DNA of 64,000 nt, taken from positions 1 through 64,000 of the forward strand of contig NZ_QDGA01000027.1 of NCBI RefSeq assembly GCF_003347665.1. The letters are read 5' to 3'. Under the pieces are notes generated by a model, which saw only the letters and a list, made by a program, of their open reading frames with translations, searched no databases and was not told the DNA's origin. Positions 1 through 8,587 of the stretch are shown in pieces. The stretch is from Microvirga calopogonii (lineage in GTDB: Bacteria; Pseudomonadota; Alphaproteobacteria; Rhizobiales; Beijerinckiaceae). The number at the start of each line of letters is the position of its first letter. Positions within the stretch are counted from its first letter, which is position 1. The position numbers were made by a program, and so were the translations under genes.

Positions 1-621
1 CTCGATGATCCGGTCGAGATCGAAGGCCTTGCGGTCGAGCACTTCCGAGATCGGGATGGCGCAGTTCTGGGTGCGGTGGACCTTGGCGTAGGGGTTGATG
101 GCGCGGATGCGCGCCTCGACCTCGTTCAGCTCTGCCTCGTTCACGAGATCGATCTTGTTGAGGATGATCACGTCCGCGAAGGCGATCTGGTTCTTCGCCT
201 CCGGCGCGTCCTTCAGCCGGTCGGAGAGCCACTTGGCGTCGGCGACCGTCACCACGGCGTCGAGGCGGGCGGTGTCGGACACATCCTGGTCCATGAAGAA
301 GGTCTGGGCCACCGGAGCGGGGTCCGCGAGGCCGGTGGTCTCGACGATGATGGCGTCGAACTTGCCCTTGCGCTTCATCAACCCGTCGAGAATGCGGATC
401 AGGTCGCCGCGCACGGTGCAGCAGATGCACCCGTTGTTCATCTCGAACACTTCCTCGTCGGCGCCGACGACGAGTTCGTTGTCGATGCCGATCTCGCCGA
501 ACTCGTTGACGATCACGGCGTATTTCTTGCCGTGCTGCTCGGTGAGGATGCGGTTGAGAAGGGTGGTCTTGCCGGCGCCCAGATAGCCTGTGAGGACGGT
601 GACGGGAATCTTGTCGGTCAT
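1..621 (-). CDS. COG0523 (CobW/G3E-family) GTPase, C-terminus cut by window edge
   Basis: Partial gene; the frame is still open at base 1. The visible N-terminus carries a Walker A loop ([12 protein letters not shown]), the family's CxCC metal-binding motif as CICC, and an NKID guanine-specificity motif. G3E GTPases of this group act as metallochaperones or insertases, often for zinc, in the cytosol. It is the last visible gene of a minus-strand run whose upstream members form a zinc-type ABC importer, with a 48-base gap after znuA, so a zinc-handling role is the best inference. CobW (cobalt) or nitrile hydratase/urease helper roles cannot be excluded. The start is the ATG whose complement is at 619-621, preceded by a GGGAGA-type ribosome site. 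Confidence 0.9.
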   Translation of the reverse strand, partial: MTDKIPVTVLTGYLGAGKTTLLNRILTEQHGKKYAVIVNEFGEIGIDNELVVGADEEVFEMNNGCICCTVRGDLIRILDGLMKRKGKFDAIIVETTGLADPAPVAQTFFMDQDVSDTARLDAVVTVADAKWLSDRLKDAPEAKNQIAFADVIILNKIDLVNEAELNEVEARIRAINPYAKVHRTQNCAIPISEVLDRKAFDLDRIIE

Positions 622-669
622 CGCGATAATCCGCAACTTTCATCTCCCACGAGCGGGGAGGGTGGTTGA

Positions 670-1593
670 TCAGCTCGAAAGGGCCGCGCTGAAAGCCCTT
701 ATATTGTGTCTCATCATGTCAATGTAAGTGGCAGCGGGGCCGCTCTCGTCCGAGAGCGCGTCGGAATAGACCCGTTCTCCGATCTTCGCGCCGGTTTCCT
801 TGGCGATGCGCTCCATCAGGCGGGCGTCGGAGACGTTCTCCACGAAGACGGCTGAAATCTTCTCGCGCTTGATCTGCTGGATGATCCGGGCCACGTCCTT
901 GGCGGAGGCTTCCGACTCGGTCGAGACGCCCTGGGGGGCGACGAAGTCGATGCCGTAGGCGGCCTCGAAATAGCGGAAGGCGTCATGGGAGGTGATGATC
1001 CTGCGGCGTTCAGGCGGGATCTTGGCGACGAGGCCTTTCACCTCGGCGTCCAGCTCATCGAGCTGCTTGAGATAGGCTGCGGCATTGGCTTCGTAGGTTG
1101 CCCGACCGGCTTCATCCGCAGCGATCAGGGCATCACGGATATTGGCCACGTAGATCTTGGCATTGCCGATGCTCTGCCAGGCATGGGGATCGGCGCCGCC
1201 GTGATCATGTCCATGGTCATGGCCGTCATCGTCGCTCTGAAGAGCCTTGACGCCCTTGGCGGCTTCGATCTTCACGGCTTTCGTGCCGGAGGATTTCACG
1301 AGGCGGTCGATCCAGCCCTCGAACTTCAGGCCATTGGTGAAGACGACCGTGGCTTCGGTCAGGCGCCGCCCGTCGGCGGGCGTCGGGGAATAGACATGCG
1401 CGTCGCCGTTCGGGCCGACGAGGGTCGTCACCTCGACGCGCTCGCCGCCGACATGGCGCACCATGTCGCCGAGGATCGAGAAGGTCGCCACCACCTTCAG
1501 CCTGTCGGCATTCTGTGCCGCCGCCGGCAGCGGCGAGGCGGCAAGGGCGAGGCATCCTGCCAGAAGGGATACGGCAGCTCTTCGCGTCAGCAT
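670..1593 (-). CDS. znuA: Zinc ABC transporter substrate-binding protein ZnuA
   Basis: 307 residues. An N-terminal signal peptide (MLTRRAAVSLLAGC... ending AAAQ) precedes a cluster A-1 metal-binding fold. A His/Asp-rich loop (DDDGHDHGHDHGG, around residues 122-134) is typical of zinc-specific members, and the metal-ligand regions 'GDAHVYSP', 'DPHAW', 'TSHDAF' and a late Asp/Glu segment are all present. It captures periplasmic Zn2+ and delivers it to the ZnuB permease. It is the fourth gene of the run, 25 bases after znuB. Manganese-binding relatives usually lack the long His loop, so zinc is favoured. Confidence 0.93.
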   Translation of the reverse strand: MLTRRAAVSLLAGCLALAASPLPAAAQNADRLKVVATFSILGDMVRHVGGERVEVTTLVGPNGDAHVYSPTPADGRRLTEATVVFTNGLKFEGWIDRLVKSSGTKAVKIEAAKGVKALQSDDDGHDHGHDHGGADPHAWQSIGNAKIYVANIRDALIAADEAGRATYEANAAAYLKQLDELDAEVKGLVAKIPPERRRIITSHDAFRYFEAAYGIDFVAPQGVSTESEASAKDVARIIQQIKREKISAVFVENVSDARLMERIAKETGAKIGERVYSDALSDESGPAATYIDMMRHNIRAFSAALSS

Positions 1594-1618
1594 GGGTCTT
1601 GATCCTTGATGCAGGAGG

Positions 1619-2485
1619 TCAGGCTTCCAGGTGCCTGCCGGGCCATGCGAGCCACAGCAGGCCGCCCTCGCGCCCGAGCACGAGGGAGATCACGTAGACG
1701 GCGCCGGCCGAGAGGATGATCGCCGGTCCCGCGGGCAGTTCCGCATGGAAGGAGAGCAGGAGGCCGCTCAATCCGGACAGGATGCCGATGACGATGGAGA
1801 CCAGCATCATCATGGTGATGTCGCTGGTCCAGAAGCGCGAGGCCGCGGCGGGCAGCATCATCATGCCGACGGCCAGCAGGGTGCCGAGCGCATGAAAGCC
1901 CCCGACGAGGTTCATCACGACGAGCCCGAGAAAGATCAGGTGCGTCGGCGTGCCGGCACGGCTCACGGAGCGCAGGAAGATGGGATCCACGCATTCGAGC
2001 ACCAGCGGCCGGTAGAGCACCGCGAGGGCGAGAACCGTGATGGTCGAGATGGAGGCGAGCAGCAGCAGGGTGCTGTCGTCGAGCGCCAGGACGGTGCCGA
2101 ACAGCACGTGGAGCAGGTCGACATTCGAGCCGCGCAGCGACACGATGGTGACGCCGAGCGCCAGGGACAGCAGGTAGAAGGCCGCCAGCGAGGCATCTTC
2201 CTTCAGCGAGGTGAAGCGGGAAACGAGGCCCGCCGCAACCGCGACGATGACGCCCGCGAACAATCCGCCGATGGTCATGGCGGGAAGCGAGAGGCCGGCC
2301 ACGAGATAGCCCACGGCCGCTCCGGGCAGGATCGCGTGAGCCATGGCATCGCCGGTCAGGCTCATGCGGCGCAGCATCAGGAAGACACCGACCGGCCCGC
2401 CGCCGAGCGCGATGGCGATCACGCCCACGAGGGCGCGCTGCATGAACTCGAATTCGGAAAACGGCGTGTAGAACAGATCGAGCAT
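1619..2485 (-). CDS. znuB: Zinc ABC transporter permease ZnuB
   Basis: 288 residues of mostly hydrophobic sequence with about eight predicted membrane segments. It matches the ABC-3 permease family: the early motif 'FMQRALVGVIAIALGGGPVGVFLMLRRMSLTGDAMAHAILPG' region is characteristic. It forms the inner-membrane channel of the ZnuABC importer. The start codon lies 12 bases downstream of the znuC stop, consistent with co-transcription and translational coupling. An overlapping frame open from 2501 has arginine-rich shadow composition and was not chosen. Confidence 0.92.
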   Translation of the reverse strand: MLDLFYTPFSEFEFMQRALVGVIAIALGGGPVGVFLMLRRMSLTGDAMAHAILPGAAVGYLVAGLSLPAMTIGGLFAGVIVAVAAGLVSRFTSLKEDASLAAFYLLSLALGVTIVSLRGSNVDLLHVLFGTVLALDDSTLLLLASISTITVLALAVLYRPLVLECVDPIFLRSVSRAGTPTHLIFLGLVVMNLVGGFHALGTLLAVGMMMLPAAASRFWTSDITMMMLVSIVIGILSGLSGLLLSFHAELPAGPAIILSAGAVYVISLVLGREGGLLWLAWPGRHLEA

Positions 2486-2497
2486 GGACGGGATCCC

Positions 2498-3244
2498 TCA
2501 CGCGACCTTGCGGTGGCAGACGTCCGCGTGCGGATCGTAGGCCTCGACCATGCGGCGGGCCTTCAGGAGATTCTCGGGATTCAACACGTCCGTCGTCTCG
2601 CCCCAGGCCACCGGCTCGCGGGCGATCAGCAGCGTCTGCGGGAAGGTCCGCTTGACCATGTCGAGATCGTGCAGCACGGCAATGACGGTGCGGGATTCGG
2701 CATGCCAGCGGCGCACCAGGTCGAGCAGGTCGGCCGTCGTCTTCGCGTCGATGGCCGTGAACGGCTCGTCGAGCAGGATCACGGGGGCATCCTGGAGGAG
2801 AAGGCGCGCGAAGAGCGCCCGCTGCATCTGCCCGCCCGACAGGGTCGAGATCGGGCGCCGCTCGAAGCCGGTCAGCCCCACGGCTGCCAGCGCCTCATCG
2901 ATCCGGGCGCGGTCCTGCCGGGAGATGCCGCCGAAAAGGCCGGATCGGGACCAGAGGCCCATGGCGACGAGGTCGTACACGGAGAGCGGAAACGACCGGT
3001 CGATCTCGGCGGCCTGGGGCAGATAGGCGATGCCGGGGGAGGCATGGCAACGGATATGCCCTTCGAGGGGCTTGAGCGTGCCGACGATGCCCTTGAGCAG
3101 GGTGGACTTTCCGGCCCCGTTGGGTCCGACGACGGCCATCAGGCAGCCGGCCGCGATCTCTCCGTCGAGATGGTGCACGGCGGGCCTGCGGCCGTAGCCC
3201 AGGGTCACCTCATCGAAGCGGACGGCGGCCGATGTTGCGGACAT
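2498..3244 (-). CDS. znuC: Zinc ABC transporter ATP-binding protein ZnuC
   Basis: 248 residues with a complete ABC ATPase signature: Walker A GPNGAGKST, a Q-loop at 'YLPQAAEI', signature LSGGQMQRALFARLL, Walker B VILLDEP, and an H-loop His in 'VLHDLD'. It energises zinc uptake through ZnuB. Its start lies three bases after the stop of a His-rich miniprotein, suggesting translational coupling. A short C-terminal tail contains His and Cys ('DPHADVCHRKVA') that could sense or bind metal; that last point is inference. Confidence 0.93.
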   Translation of the reverse strand: MSATSAAVRFDEVTLGYGRRPAVHHLDGEIAAGCLMAVVGPNGAGKSTLLKGIVGTLKPLEGHIRCHASPGIAYLPQAAEIDRSFPLSVYDLVAMGLWSRSGLFGGISRQDRARIDEALAAVGLTGFERRPISTLSGGQMQRALFARLLLQDAPVILLDEPFTAIDAKTTADLLDLVRRWHAESRTVIAVLHDLDMVKRTFPQTLLIAREPVAWGETTDVLNPENLLKARRMVEAYDPHADVCHRKVA

Positions 3245-3247
3245 GCG

Positions 3248-3409
3248 TTATCCCATCACGCCAAGGACCAGCACCCATAACCCCGCCAGCACGACGGCTG
3301 TTCCAGCTAGACGCTGCCCGACCGAGAGACGCAGGAGCGAGAAGGTCGGAGCGGCGGCAACCGCCCGATGCTCTTGGGAATGATGATGGTGGTGATGGCC
3401 ATGCGACAT
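3248..3409 (-). CDS. His-rich single-span membrane miniprotein heading the zinc operon
   Basis: 53 residues if started at the ATG complementary to 3407-3409 (MSHGHHHHHHSQEHR...). An in-frame ATG at 3437-3439 would add ten residues (MTGDPVYVEA). A run of six histidines plus two further His precedes a hydrophobic segment (LAGTAVVLAGLWVLVLGVMG) that could span the membrane once. The stop is three bases before znuC. I do not recognise a named family. The His run, position and spacing suggest a zinc-buffering or transporter-accessory peptide. The longer start sits only five bases from a palindrome that may be an operator, which favours the shorter form. Real translation is likely but not proven. 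Confidence 0.6.
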   Translation of the reverse strand: MSHGHHHHHHSQEHRAVAAAPTFSLLRLSVGQRLAGTAVVLAGLWVLVLGVMG

Positions 3410-3444
3410 GGCCTCTACATAGACCGGATCGCCCGTCATTTCCA

Positions 3445-3470
3445 GGGGCGTATAGTATTTTATACGCCCC
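3445..3470. promoter_or_regulatory. Perfect palindrome upstream of zinc operon (candidate operator)
   Basis: Arms GGGGCGTATA (3445-3454) and TATACGCCCC (3461-3470) are exact reverse complements around a 6-base spacer. A second palindrome, AACCATATGGTT, lies at 3475-3486. The site is between the opgD stop and the first gene of the zinc operon. Its AT core resembles Fur-family sites, so Zur is the natural candidate. It does not closely match the rhizobial Zur consensus as I remember it. It could instead be an RNA hairpin, but no T-run follows on the minus strand. Confidence 0.45.
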
Positions 3471-3500
3471 CATCAACCATATGGTTTATATGGAGATATC

Positions 3501-5078
3501 TCAGAACGTCGGATGGTACTGGTAGAGCCAGGTTTCGCTCAGGACCTCGTTCTCGTTGCGCAGGTAGCAGCGCATCTCCACCGGTTCGGTTCCTGTCACG
3601 GTGAGGTCGAACTGGGTGCGCCAGTGGCCGGGCACGTTGTTGGGAACCGCCTCCGTGAGGATGTTCGAGAACTCGCCCCGGGAGGCGCTGAGGACGGGCC
3701 TGGGGATCACGCCGTTCGGCAGCTTGGTGAGGGGCTCGCCGAGGAACTCCACCATGAACTTGCGCACGCCCTTCGGCCGGATGGTGCCGGCCTGCCCGCC
3801 ATTTCCGAGACGGGTGGCGACCACGCGGGCGAGCGGGGTCGGATAAGGCTCCTCCGCCGACCAGTGCATCCGGTAGCGCAGCTCGATGGCCTGGCCTGCA
3901 CGCACAGGGTCCGCCGGCACCCACATGGTCACGATGTTGTCGTGGATTTCGTCGTCGGTCGGGATCTCGACGAGCTGGATGGAGCCCCGGCCCCAGGTGC
4001 CCTGCGGCTCGATCCAGAGCGACGGGCGGCGGTCGTAATAGACGCCGTCGAGGTAATGGTCGAAGTTCCGGTCGCGCTGGAGCAGGCCGAACCCCTTGGG
4101 ATTCTCGTCCGCGAAGGCCGAGGTGAGGATGCGCGGCGGGTTGTTGAGCGGACGCCAGATCCGCTCGCCGGTGCCGGTCCACATGGCAAGCCCGTCCGAA
4201 TCGTGGATTTCCGGGCGCCAGTCGATGGCGGTGGTCTTCGACTTCTCCGAGTACCAGTACATGGAAGTCAGGGGCGCGAGGCCGAGGCGGCTCACGTCCT
4301 GGCGCATGAAGACGGCGGCATCGATGTCCATGATGACGGCGGCCGCCCGCTGCATGACGAAGCGGTAGGCGCCGGCGACGCTCGGTCCGTCGAGCAGGGC
4401 ATAGACCGTGACCGTATCCTGGCCCGGCTTCGGGGTCTCGAAATAGACATGGGTGAAGTCGGGGAATTCCTCGTTCTTCCCGAAGACGGCCACGTCCACG
4501 GCAAGGCCGCGGGCGGAGAGGCCGTACTGGTAGAGTTCGCCGATCGCCCGGAAATAGGAGGCGCCGAGGAAGGCCACCCAGTCGTTCTTCCTCCAGTCGA
4601 GCTTGCCGTTGCGGGCCTCCTGGAACCGGAAGCCGGCAAAGCCCGAATTGTCCGGCAGCTTCCGGGCCGGCGAATCCGCCGGCATGTCGAAGTAATCGCT
4701 GTCGTAGATGATCTCGCGTTCCTGCCCGCCCTCGACCACGTGCATGCGCACCGGCTTCTGAAAGAAGCGTCCCATGTGGAAGAAGGTGACGGGGAACTCG
4801 CTGGGGCCGTTGGCCCAGAGCGCCAGATCGGTCTTGAACCGGATCTTGCCATGGGCGTCGTAGTCGATCTGGGCCAGCACCTCGGGGGAGGGGCTCTGCG
4901 GCGCCACATAGGGCGAGCGCGCCATGTCCTGCGCCCGCTTCTTCAGGTCGTCGAACGAGAAGGGGGAGGGGATCCCCATTTTCAGGCCCTGCTGGGCCAG
5001 GGCTGCCCCTGAAAAGCCCTGCGCGGCGAGGGCGGCGGTCGCGGTTGCGGTTTGGAGGAAGCGGCGGCGATTGATCAT
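3501..5078 (-). CDS. opgD: Periplasmic glucan biosynthesis protein OpgD (MdoD)
   Basis: 525 residues from the chosen ATG (5076-5078); another ATG lies at 5088-5090. The N-terminus MINRRRFLQTATATAALAAQG is a twin-arginine signal, which separates Tat-exported OpgD from Sec-exported OpgG. The rest is the MdoG domain, with characteristic segments such as 'FGKNEEFPDFTHVYFETP' and 'MYWYSEKSKTTAIDWRPEIHDSDGL'. It acts in the periplasm on osmoregulated glucan backbones. No opgH-type synthase is nearby, so it is a stand-alone gene here. It lies upstream of, and on the same strand as, the zinc operon but is probably transcribed separately. Confidence 0.9.
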   Translation of the reverse strand: MINRRRFLQTATATAALAAQGFSGAALAQQGLKMGIPSPFSFDDLKKRAQDMARSPYVAPQSPSPEVLAQIDYDAHGKIRFKTDLALWANGPSEFPVTFFHMGRFFQKPVRMHVVEGGQEREIIYDSDYFDMPADSPARKLPDNSGFAGFRFQEARNGKLDWRKNDWVAFLGASYFRAIGELYQYGLSARGLAVDVAVFGKNEEFPDFTHVYFETPKPGQDTVTVYALLDGPSVAGAYRFVMQRAAAVIMDIDAAVFMRQDVSRLGLAPLTSMYWYSEKSKTTAIDWRPEIHDSDGLAMWTGTGERIWRPLNNPPRILTSAFADENPKGFGLLQRDRNFDHYLDGVYYDRRPSLWIEPQGTWGRGSIQLVEIPTDDEIHDNIVTMWVPADPVRAGQAIELRYRMHWSAEEPYPTPLARVVATRLGNGGQAGTIRPKGVRKFMVEFLGEPLTKLPNGVIPRPVLSASRGEFSNILTEAVPNNVPGHWRTQFDLTVTGTEPVEMRCYLRNENEVLSETWLYQYHPTF

Positions 5079-5193
5079 GGATGAGCGCATGTGTCTGTGG
5101 AAGGACGCACCCCTACCGACCAAGGTGGCAGGATTAAGTCCCTCTTAGCCTCTTGAGAAATCTTCGTCAGCGGGCAAAGTTAGCCCACACACA

Positions 5194-5213
5194 GGCGTAG
5201 CGATAACTACGCC
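5194..5213. promoter_or_regulatory. Inverted repeat before TAXI transporter gene
   Basis: GGCGTAG (5194-5200) and CTACGCC (5207-5213) form a perfect 7-bp inverted repeat with spacer CGATAA. It ends seven bases before the GGGAG ribosome site (5221-5225) of the binding-protein gene. A second small repeat, GGGC/GCCC, lies just upstream near 5172-5185. It may be an operator or a leader hairpin for the TAXI-TRAP operon. The regulator is unknown. Confidence 0.35.
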
Positions 5214-5232
5214 GTCAGATAGGGAGTACGCC

Positions 5233-6192
5233 ATGTATCGAACAGTCATGCGCCGCGTCGTCGGCGCAGCGGCAGCACTTGCGCTTGCGGGCGCCAGCGT
5301 TCCCGCCCAGGCCCAGGATTTCATCAATGTCCTGACCGGTGGCACCTCGGGCGTCTATTATCCGCTGGGCGTCGCTCTCTCCAAGGTCTTCACGGACAAG
5401 GTCCAGGGCGCCCGCCCGTCGGTCCAGGCCACGAAGGCATCGGTGGAAAACCTCACTCTCCTGCAGCAGGGCAAGGGCGAGATCGGCTTCACGCTCGGCG
5501 ACAGCCTTGCCATGGGCTGGGCGGGCGACGAAGAAGCCGGATTCAAGAGCAAGCTCGACAAGCTGCGCGGCATTACGGCCATTTATCCGAACTATATCCA
5601 GATCGTGGCCACGCAGGAATCCGGCATCAAGTCGCTCGCGGATCTCAAGGGCAAGCGCCTCTCGGTCGGCGCGCCGAAATCCGGCACCGAACTCAATGCC
5701 CGGGCGATCCTCCAGGGCGCGGGCCTGACCTACAAGGATCTCGGCAAGGTCGAATACCTGCCCTTCGGCGAATCGGTCGAGCTGATGAAGAACCGCCAGC
5801 TCGACGCCACCCTGCAATCGGCCGGTCTCGGTGTCTCGTCGATCCGCGACCTCGCAACCTCGGTGCCGATCGTCGTCGTGGAGATTCCCGCCAGCGTCGT
5901 GGACAAGGTGGGCACGCCCTATGTGAAGGCGACGATTCCGGCCAACACCTATGGGGGCCAGACCGCTCCCGTACAGACGGCCGCCGTGGTCAACTACCTC
6001 GTCACCCATTCCGGCGTGAAGGACGAAACCGTCTACCAGATGACCAAGGCGATCTACGAGAGCCTGCCTGATCTCGCCGCGGCGCATGCCGCCGCCAAGG
6101 ACATCAAGCTCGAGAGCGCGCTCTCCGGCATGCCCGTTCCGATGCATCCGGGCGCGCAGCGCTATTTCGACGAGAAGGGCGTGAAGAAATAA
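5233..6192 (+). CDS. TAXI-family TRAP transporter solute-binding protein
   Basis: 319 residues. A signal peptide (MYRTVMRRVVGAAAALALAGASVPAQAQ) is followed by the TAXI domain; 'NVLTGGTSGVYYPLGVALSKVF' is the diagnostic opening of the family. It captures a solute in the periplasm for the downstream fused permease. The ligand cannot be deduced; characterised TAXI proteins bind small organic acids such as glutamate or alpha-ketoglutarate. A GGGAG ribosome site precedes the ATG at good spacing. It is the first gene of a three-gene unit with the TRAP permease and DUF1850. Confidence 0.92.
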   Translation: MYRTVMRRVVGAAAALALAGASVPAQAQDFINVLTGGTSGVYYPLGVALSKVFTDKVQGARPSVQATKASVENLTLLQQGKGEIGFTLGDSLAMGWAGDEEAGFKSKLDKLRGITAIYPNYIQIVATQESGIKSLADLKGKRLSVGAPKSGTELNARAILQGAGLTYKDLGKVEYLPFGESVELMKNRQLDATLQSAGLGVSSIRDLATSVPIVVVEIPASVVDKVGTPYVKATIPANTYGGQTAPVQTAAVVNYLVTHSGVKDETVYQMTKAIYESLPDLAAAHAAAKDIKLESALSGMPVPMHPGAQRYFDEKGVKK

Positions 6193-6224
6193 GGCTCCTA
6201 AACCCTTCGGCTGATTTACATCCA

Positions 6225-6257
6225 GGCCGGGGCAGGTGAACTGCTCCGGCCTTTCTT
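6225..6257 (+). terminator. Intrinsic terminator/attenuator between binding protein and permease
   Basis: GGCCGGGGCAG (6225-6235) pairs with CTGCTCCGGCC (6241-6251) as an 11-bp stem with one G-T wobble and loop GTGAA, followed by TTTCTT. It lies 38 bases before the permease start. Partial read-through would give more binding protein than permease, as is common in ABC and TRAP operons. Confidence 0.6.
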
Positions 6258-6295
6258 ATGAGAATGAAGAACAAGCATCGAGGAGACGCTGCGCC

Positions 6296-8587
6296 ATGAG
6301 CCAGGGTGTGAACAATTCCGAACTCGCCCAGATGGAGGCGCCGTCCGAAAGCGTGAACCCGGAACACGGCCTGCCGGAGAGCTTCGGCGAAGGCTTTGCC
6401 GGGCGGCTCCTGTTCTGGATCGCCGTCTCGTTCTCCACGTTCCAGATCATCACCTCCTTCGGCATTCCTCTCGACCAGCCCTTCATTGCGTCCTTAAGCC
6501 TCACACATCTGTGGGCCGTCACGATGGTGGCCTGGGCGGCATGGCTGGTCGGGCTCGCCGTGCGCCGTCGCGGCATGCTCGACGGCGCTCTCGCCTGGAT
6601 CGCGATTGCCGGCGCGTTCGGGCTCGTCCTCTGGTTCGGCGGCAGCATGCCGAGCCAGGTCGTGCGCACGATCCATGTGGGCTTCCTGTGCCTCGTGGCA
6701 GGCGCGATGATCGCCAATCACCGATCCGGCTCGTCCTCCCTGCGCGCCATCGGCTGGATCGTGGGTATCGCAAGCTTCCTGGTGGGATTGTACCATTGGG
6801 CGCTCTATGAGGAGCTCGTCATTCGCGCGGGCGAGCTCACCACGCTCGATCTCGTCGTCGGCATCGCCGCGCTCGCGATCCTGATCTATCTGGTCTGGCG
6901 CGTCATGGGGCCGGCACTTCCAATCGTGGCCTGCCTGTTCCTGGCCTATTGCCTGTTCGGACATTACCTGCCGGCTCCTTTCGATCACCGCGGCTACTCG
7001 CTCGAGCAGGTGATCGAGCACATGTCGTTCGGAACGGAAGGGATCTATGGCACGCCGACGCTCGTTTCGGCGACCTACATCTTCCTGTTCATCCTGTTCG
7101 GGGCCTTCATGGAGAAGGCCGGCGTCATCGACTTCTTCAACGACATCTCGATGGCAGTCTTCGGCGACAAGCAGGGCGGACCGGGCAAGGTCTGCGTGGC
7201 CTCCTCCGCTCTCATGGGAACGGTCTCGGGCTCGGGCGTGGCCAACGTGGTGGCCTCGGGGCAGTTCACGATCCCCTTGATGAAGCGCTTCGGCTTCCCT
7301 TCCGCGTTCGCCGGCGGCGTCGAGGCGACCTCGTCAATGGGCGGCCAGATCATGCCGCCGGTCATGGGCGCCGTCGCCTTCATCATGGCCGAGACCATCG
7401 ACGTGCCCTATTCGAAGATCGTCGAGGCAGCGATCATTCCGGCCATTCTCTATTTCGCGGCCTGCTATCTCGCGGTGCATCTGGAGGCCGGCAAGCACAA
7501 CCTGCGCGGCCTTCCGAAGAACGAACTGCCAAGCGCCTGGGCCGAGCTGAAGTCGAAGTGGTTCCTCATCGCGCCGCTCGGCGTCCTCGTTTATCTGCTC
7601 TTCACCGGTTACACGCCTCTCTTTGCCGGGGCCGTGGGGCTGTCGCTCACCGTGGCGCTCATTCTCGGCACGGCGATTGCGGCGGGGCTGGCGGTTCCGG
7701 CTCTGCGCATCGCATTCTGGGTCGGGCTGGCATTGGTGTCGGCCTATTCGCTTGCTTCGACCGTGACGCTCGTCGTTCTCGTCGTCGCGGCCCTGTCCCT
7801 GTGGAACGCGTTTTCCGGCCGGGGGCGCACGACGCTGCAGGCCTGCGTCGACGCCATGGCAGACGGTGCGCGTCAGGCGCTGCCCGTGGGCCTGGCTTGC
7901 GCCGTGGTCGGGATCGTGATCGGCACCATGACGCTCACGGGCCTCGGCACCATCGTCGGGACCTGGATGATCTCCATCGGCAAGGAGAACATCTTCGCCG
8001 CCCTCGTGCTCACCATGATCTTCAGCCTGATCCTCGGCATGGGCATCCCGACGATCCCAAACTACATCATCACGTCGTCGCTCGCGGCCCCCATCCTGCT
8101 GCAGCTCGATGTGCCGCTCATCGTGTCGCATATGTTCGTCTTCTATTTCGGCATCATGGCCGACCTGACGCCACCGGTGGCACTGGCGGCTTTCGCGGCG
8201 GCGCCCATGGCGAAGGAATCGGGGCTCAAGATCGGCATTCAGGCCGTCCGGATCGCGCTGCCGGGCTTCGTCATTCCCTATATGGCCGTTTACGACCCCA
8301 CCCTGATGCTGCAGCCGGTGCCGGGTCTCGAGGGAGCTGGCTACTGGCTCGCAGTGGCGTACATCGTCATCAAGGCTTCGCTCGCGATGTTGCTCTGGGG
8401 CGTGGCCTCCGTGGGCTATTTCCTCAAGCCCCTCGTCTGGTGGGAGCGGCTCTCGGCCGCGGTGGCAGCGGCCTTCCTCGTGGCGGCGATCCCGCTCACC
8501 GATGAAATCGGCTTCCTGCTCTCGGCCCTTTTCGTCGGGTTCCACGTCTGGCAGACGCGCCGGGTCGCCACACCCGCCGTCGGTTGA
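6296..8587 (+). CDS. TRAP transporter permease, fused small and large membrane subunits
   Basis: 763 residues from the ATG at 6296, which has GAGGAG upstream at 6279-6284; upstream in-frame codons lack a ribosome site. The N-terminal part (about residues 20-200) contains helices equivalent to the small DctQ subunit. The rest is the DctM large subunit, with the conserved 'GTVSGSGVANVVASGQFTIPLMKRFGF' and 'GMGIPTIPNYIITSSLAAP' regions. It is a secondary, ion-driven solute importer. Fused permeases of this kind normally partner TAXI binding proteins, as here. It ends by overlapping the DUF1850 gene by one base (TGATG). Confidence 0.92.
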   Translation: MSQGVNNSELAQMEAPSESVNPEHGLPESFGEGFAGRLLFWIAVSFSTFQIITSFGIPLDQPFIASLSLTHLWAVTMVAWAAWLVGLAVRRRGMLDGALAWIAIAGAFGLVLWFGGSMPSQVVRTIHVGFLCLVAGAMIANHRSGSSSLRAIGWIVGIASFLVGLYHWALYEELVIRAGELTTLDLVVGIAALAILIYLVWRVMGPALPIVACLFLAYCLFGHYLPAPFDHRGYSLEQVIEHMSFGTEGIYGTPTLVSATYIFLFILFGAFMEKAGVIDFFNDISMAVFGDKQGGPGKVCVASSALMGTVSGSGVANVVASGQFTIPLMKRFGFPSAFAGGVEATSSMGGQIMPPVMGAVAFIMAETIDVPYSKIVEAAIIPAILYFAACYLAVHLEAGKHNLRGLPKNELPSAWAELKSKWFLIAPLGVLVYLLFTGYTPLFAGAVGLSLTVALILGTAIAAGLAVPALRIAFWVGLALVSAYSLASTVTLVVLVVAALSLWNAFSGRGRTTLQACVDAMADGARQALPVGLACAVVGIVIGTMTLTGLGTIVGTWMISIGKENIFAALVLTMIFSLILGMGIPTIPNYIITSSLAAPILLQLDVPLIVSHMFVFYFGIMADLTPPVALAAFAAAPMAKESGLKIGIQAVRIALPGFVIPYMAVYDPTLMLQPVPGLEGAGYWLAVAYIVIKASLAMLLWGVASVGYFLKPLVWWERLSAAVAAAFLVAAIPLTDEIGFLLSALFVGFHVWQTRRVATPAVG

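Noticed and set aside
1631..3280. Plus-strand open frame opposite znuB/znuC
   Set aside because: Antisense to two well-supported transporter genes, with Gln/Arg/His/Glu-rich composition and no recognisable domain.
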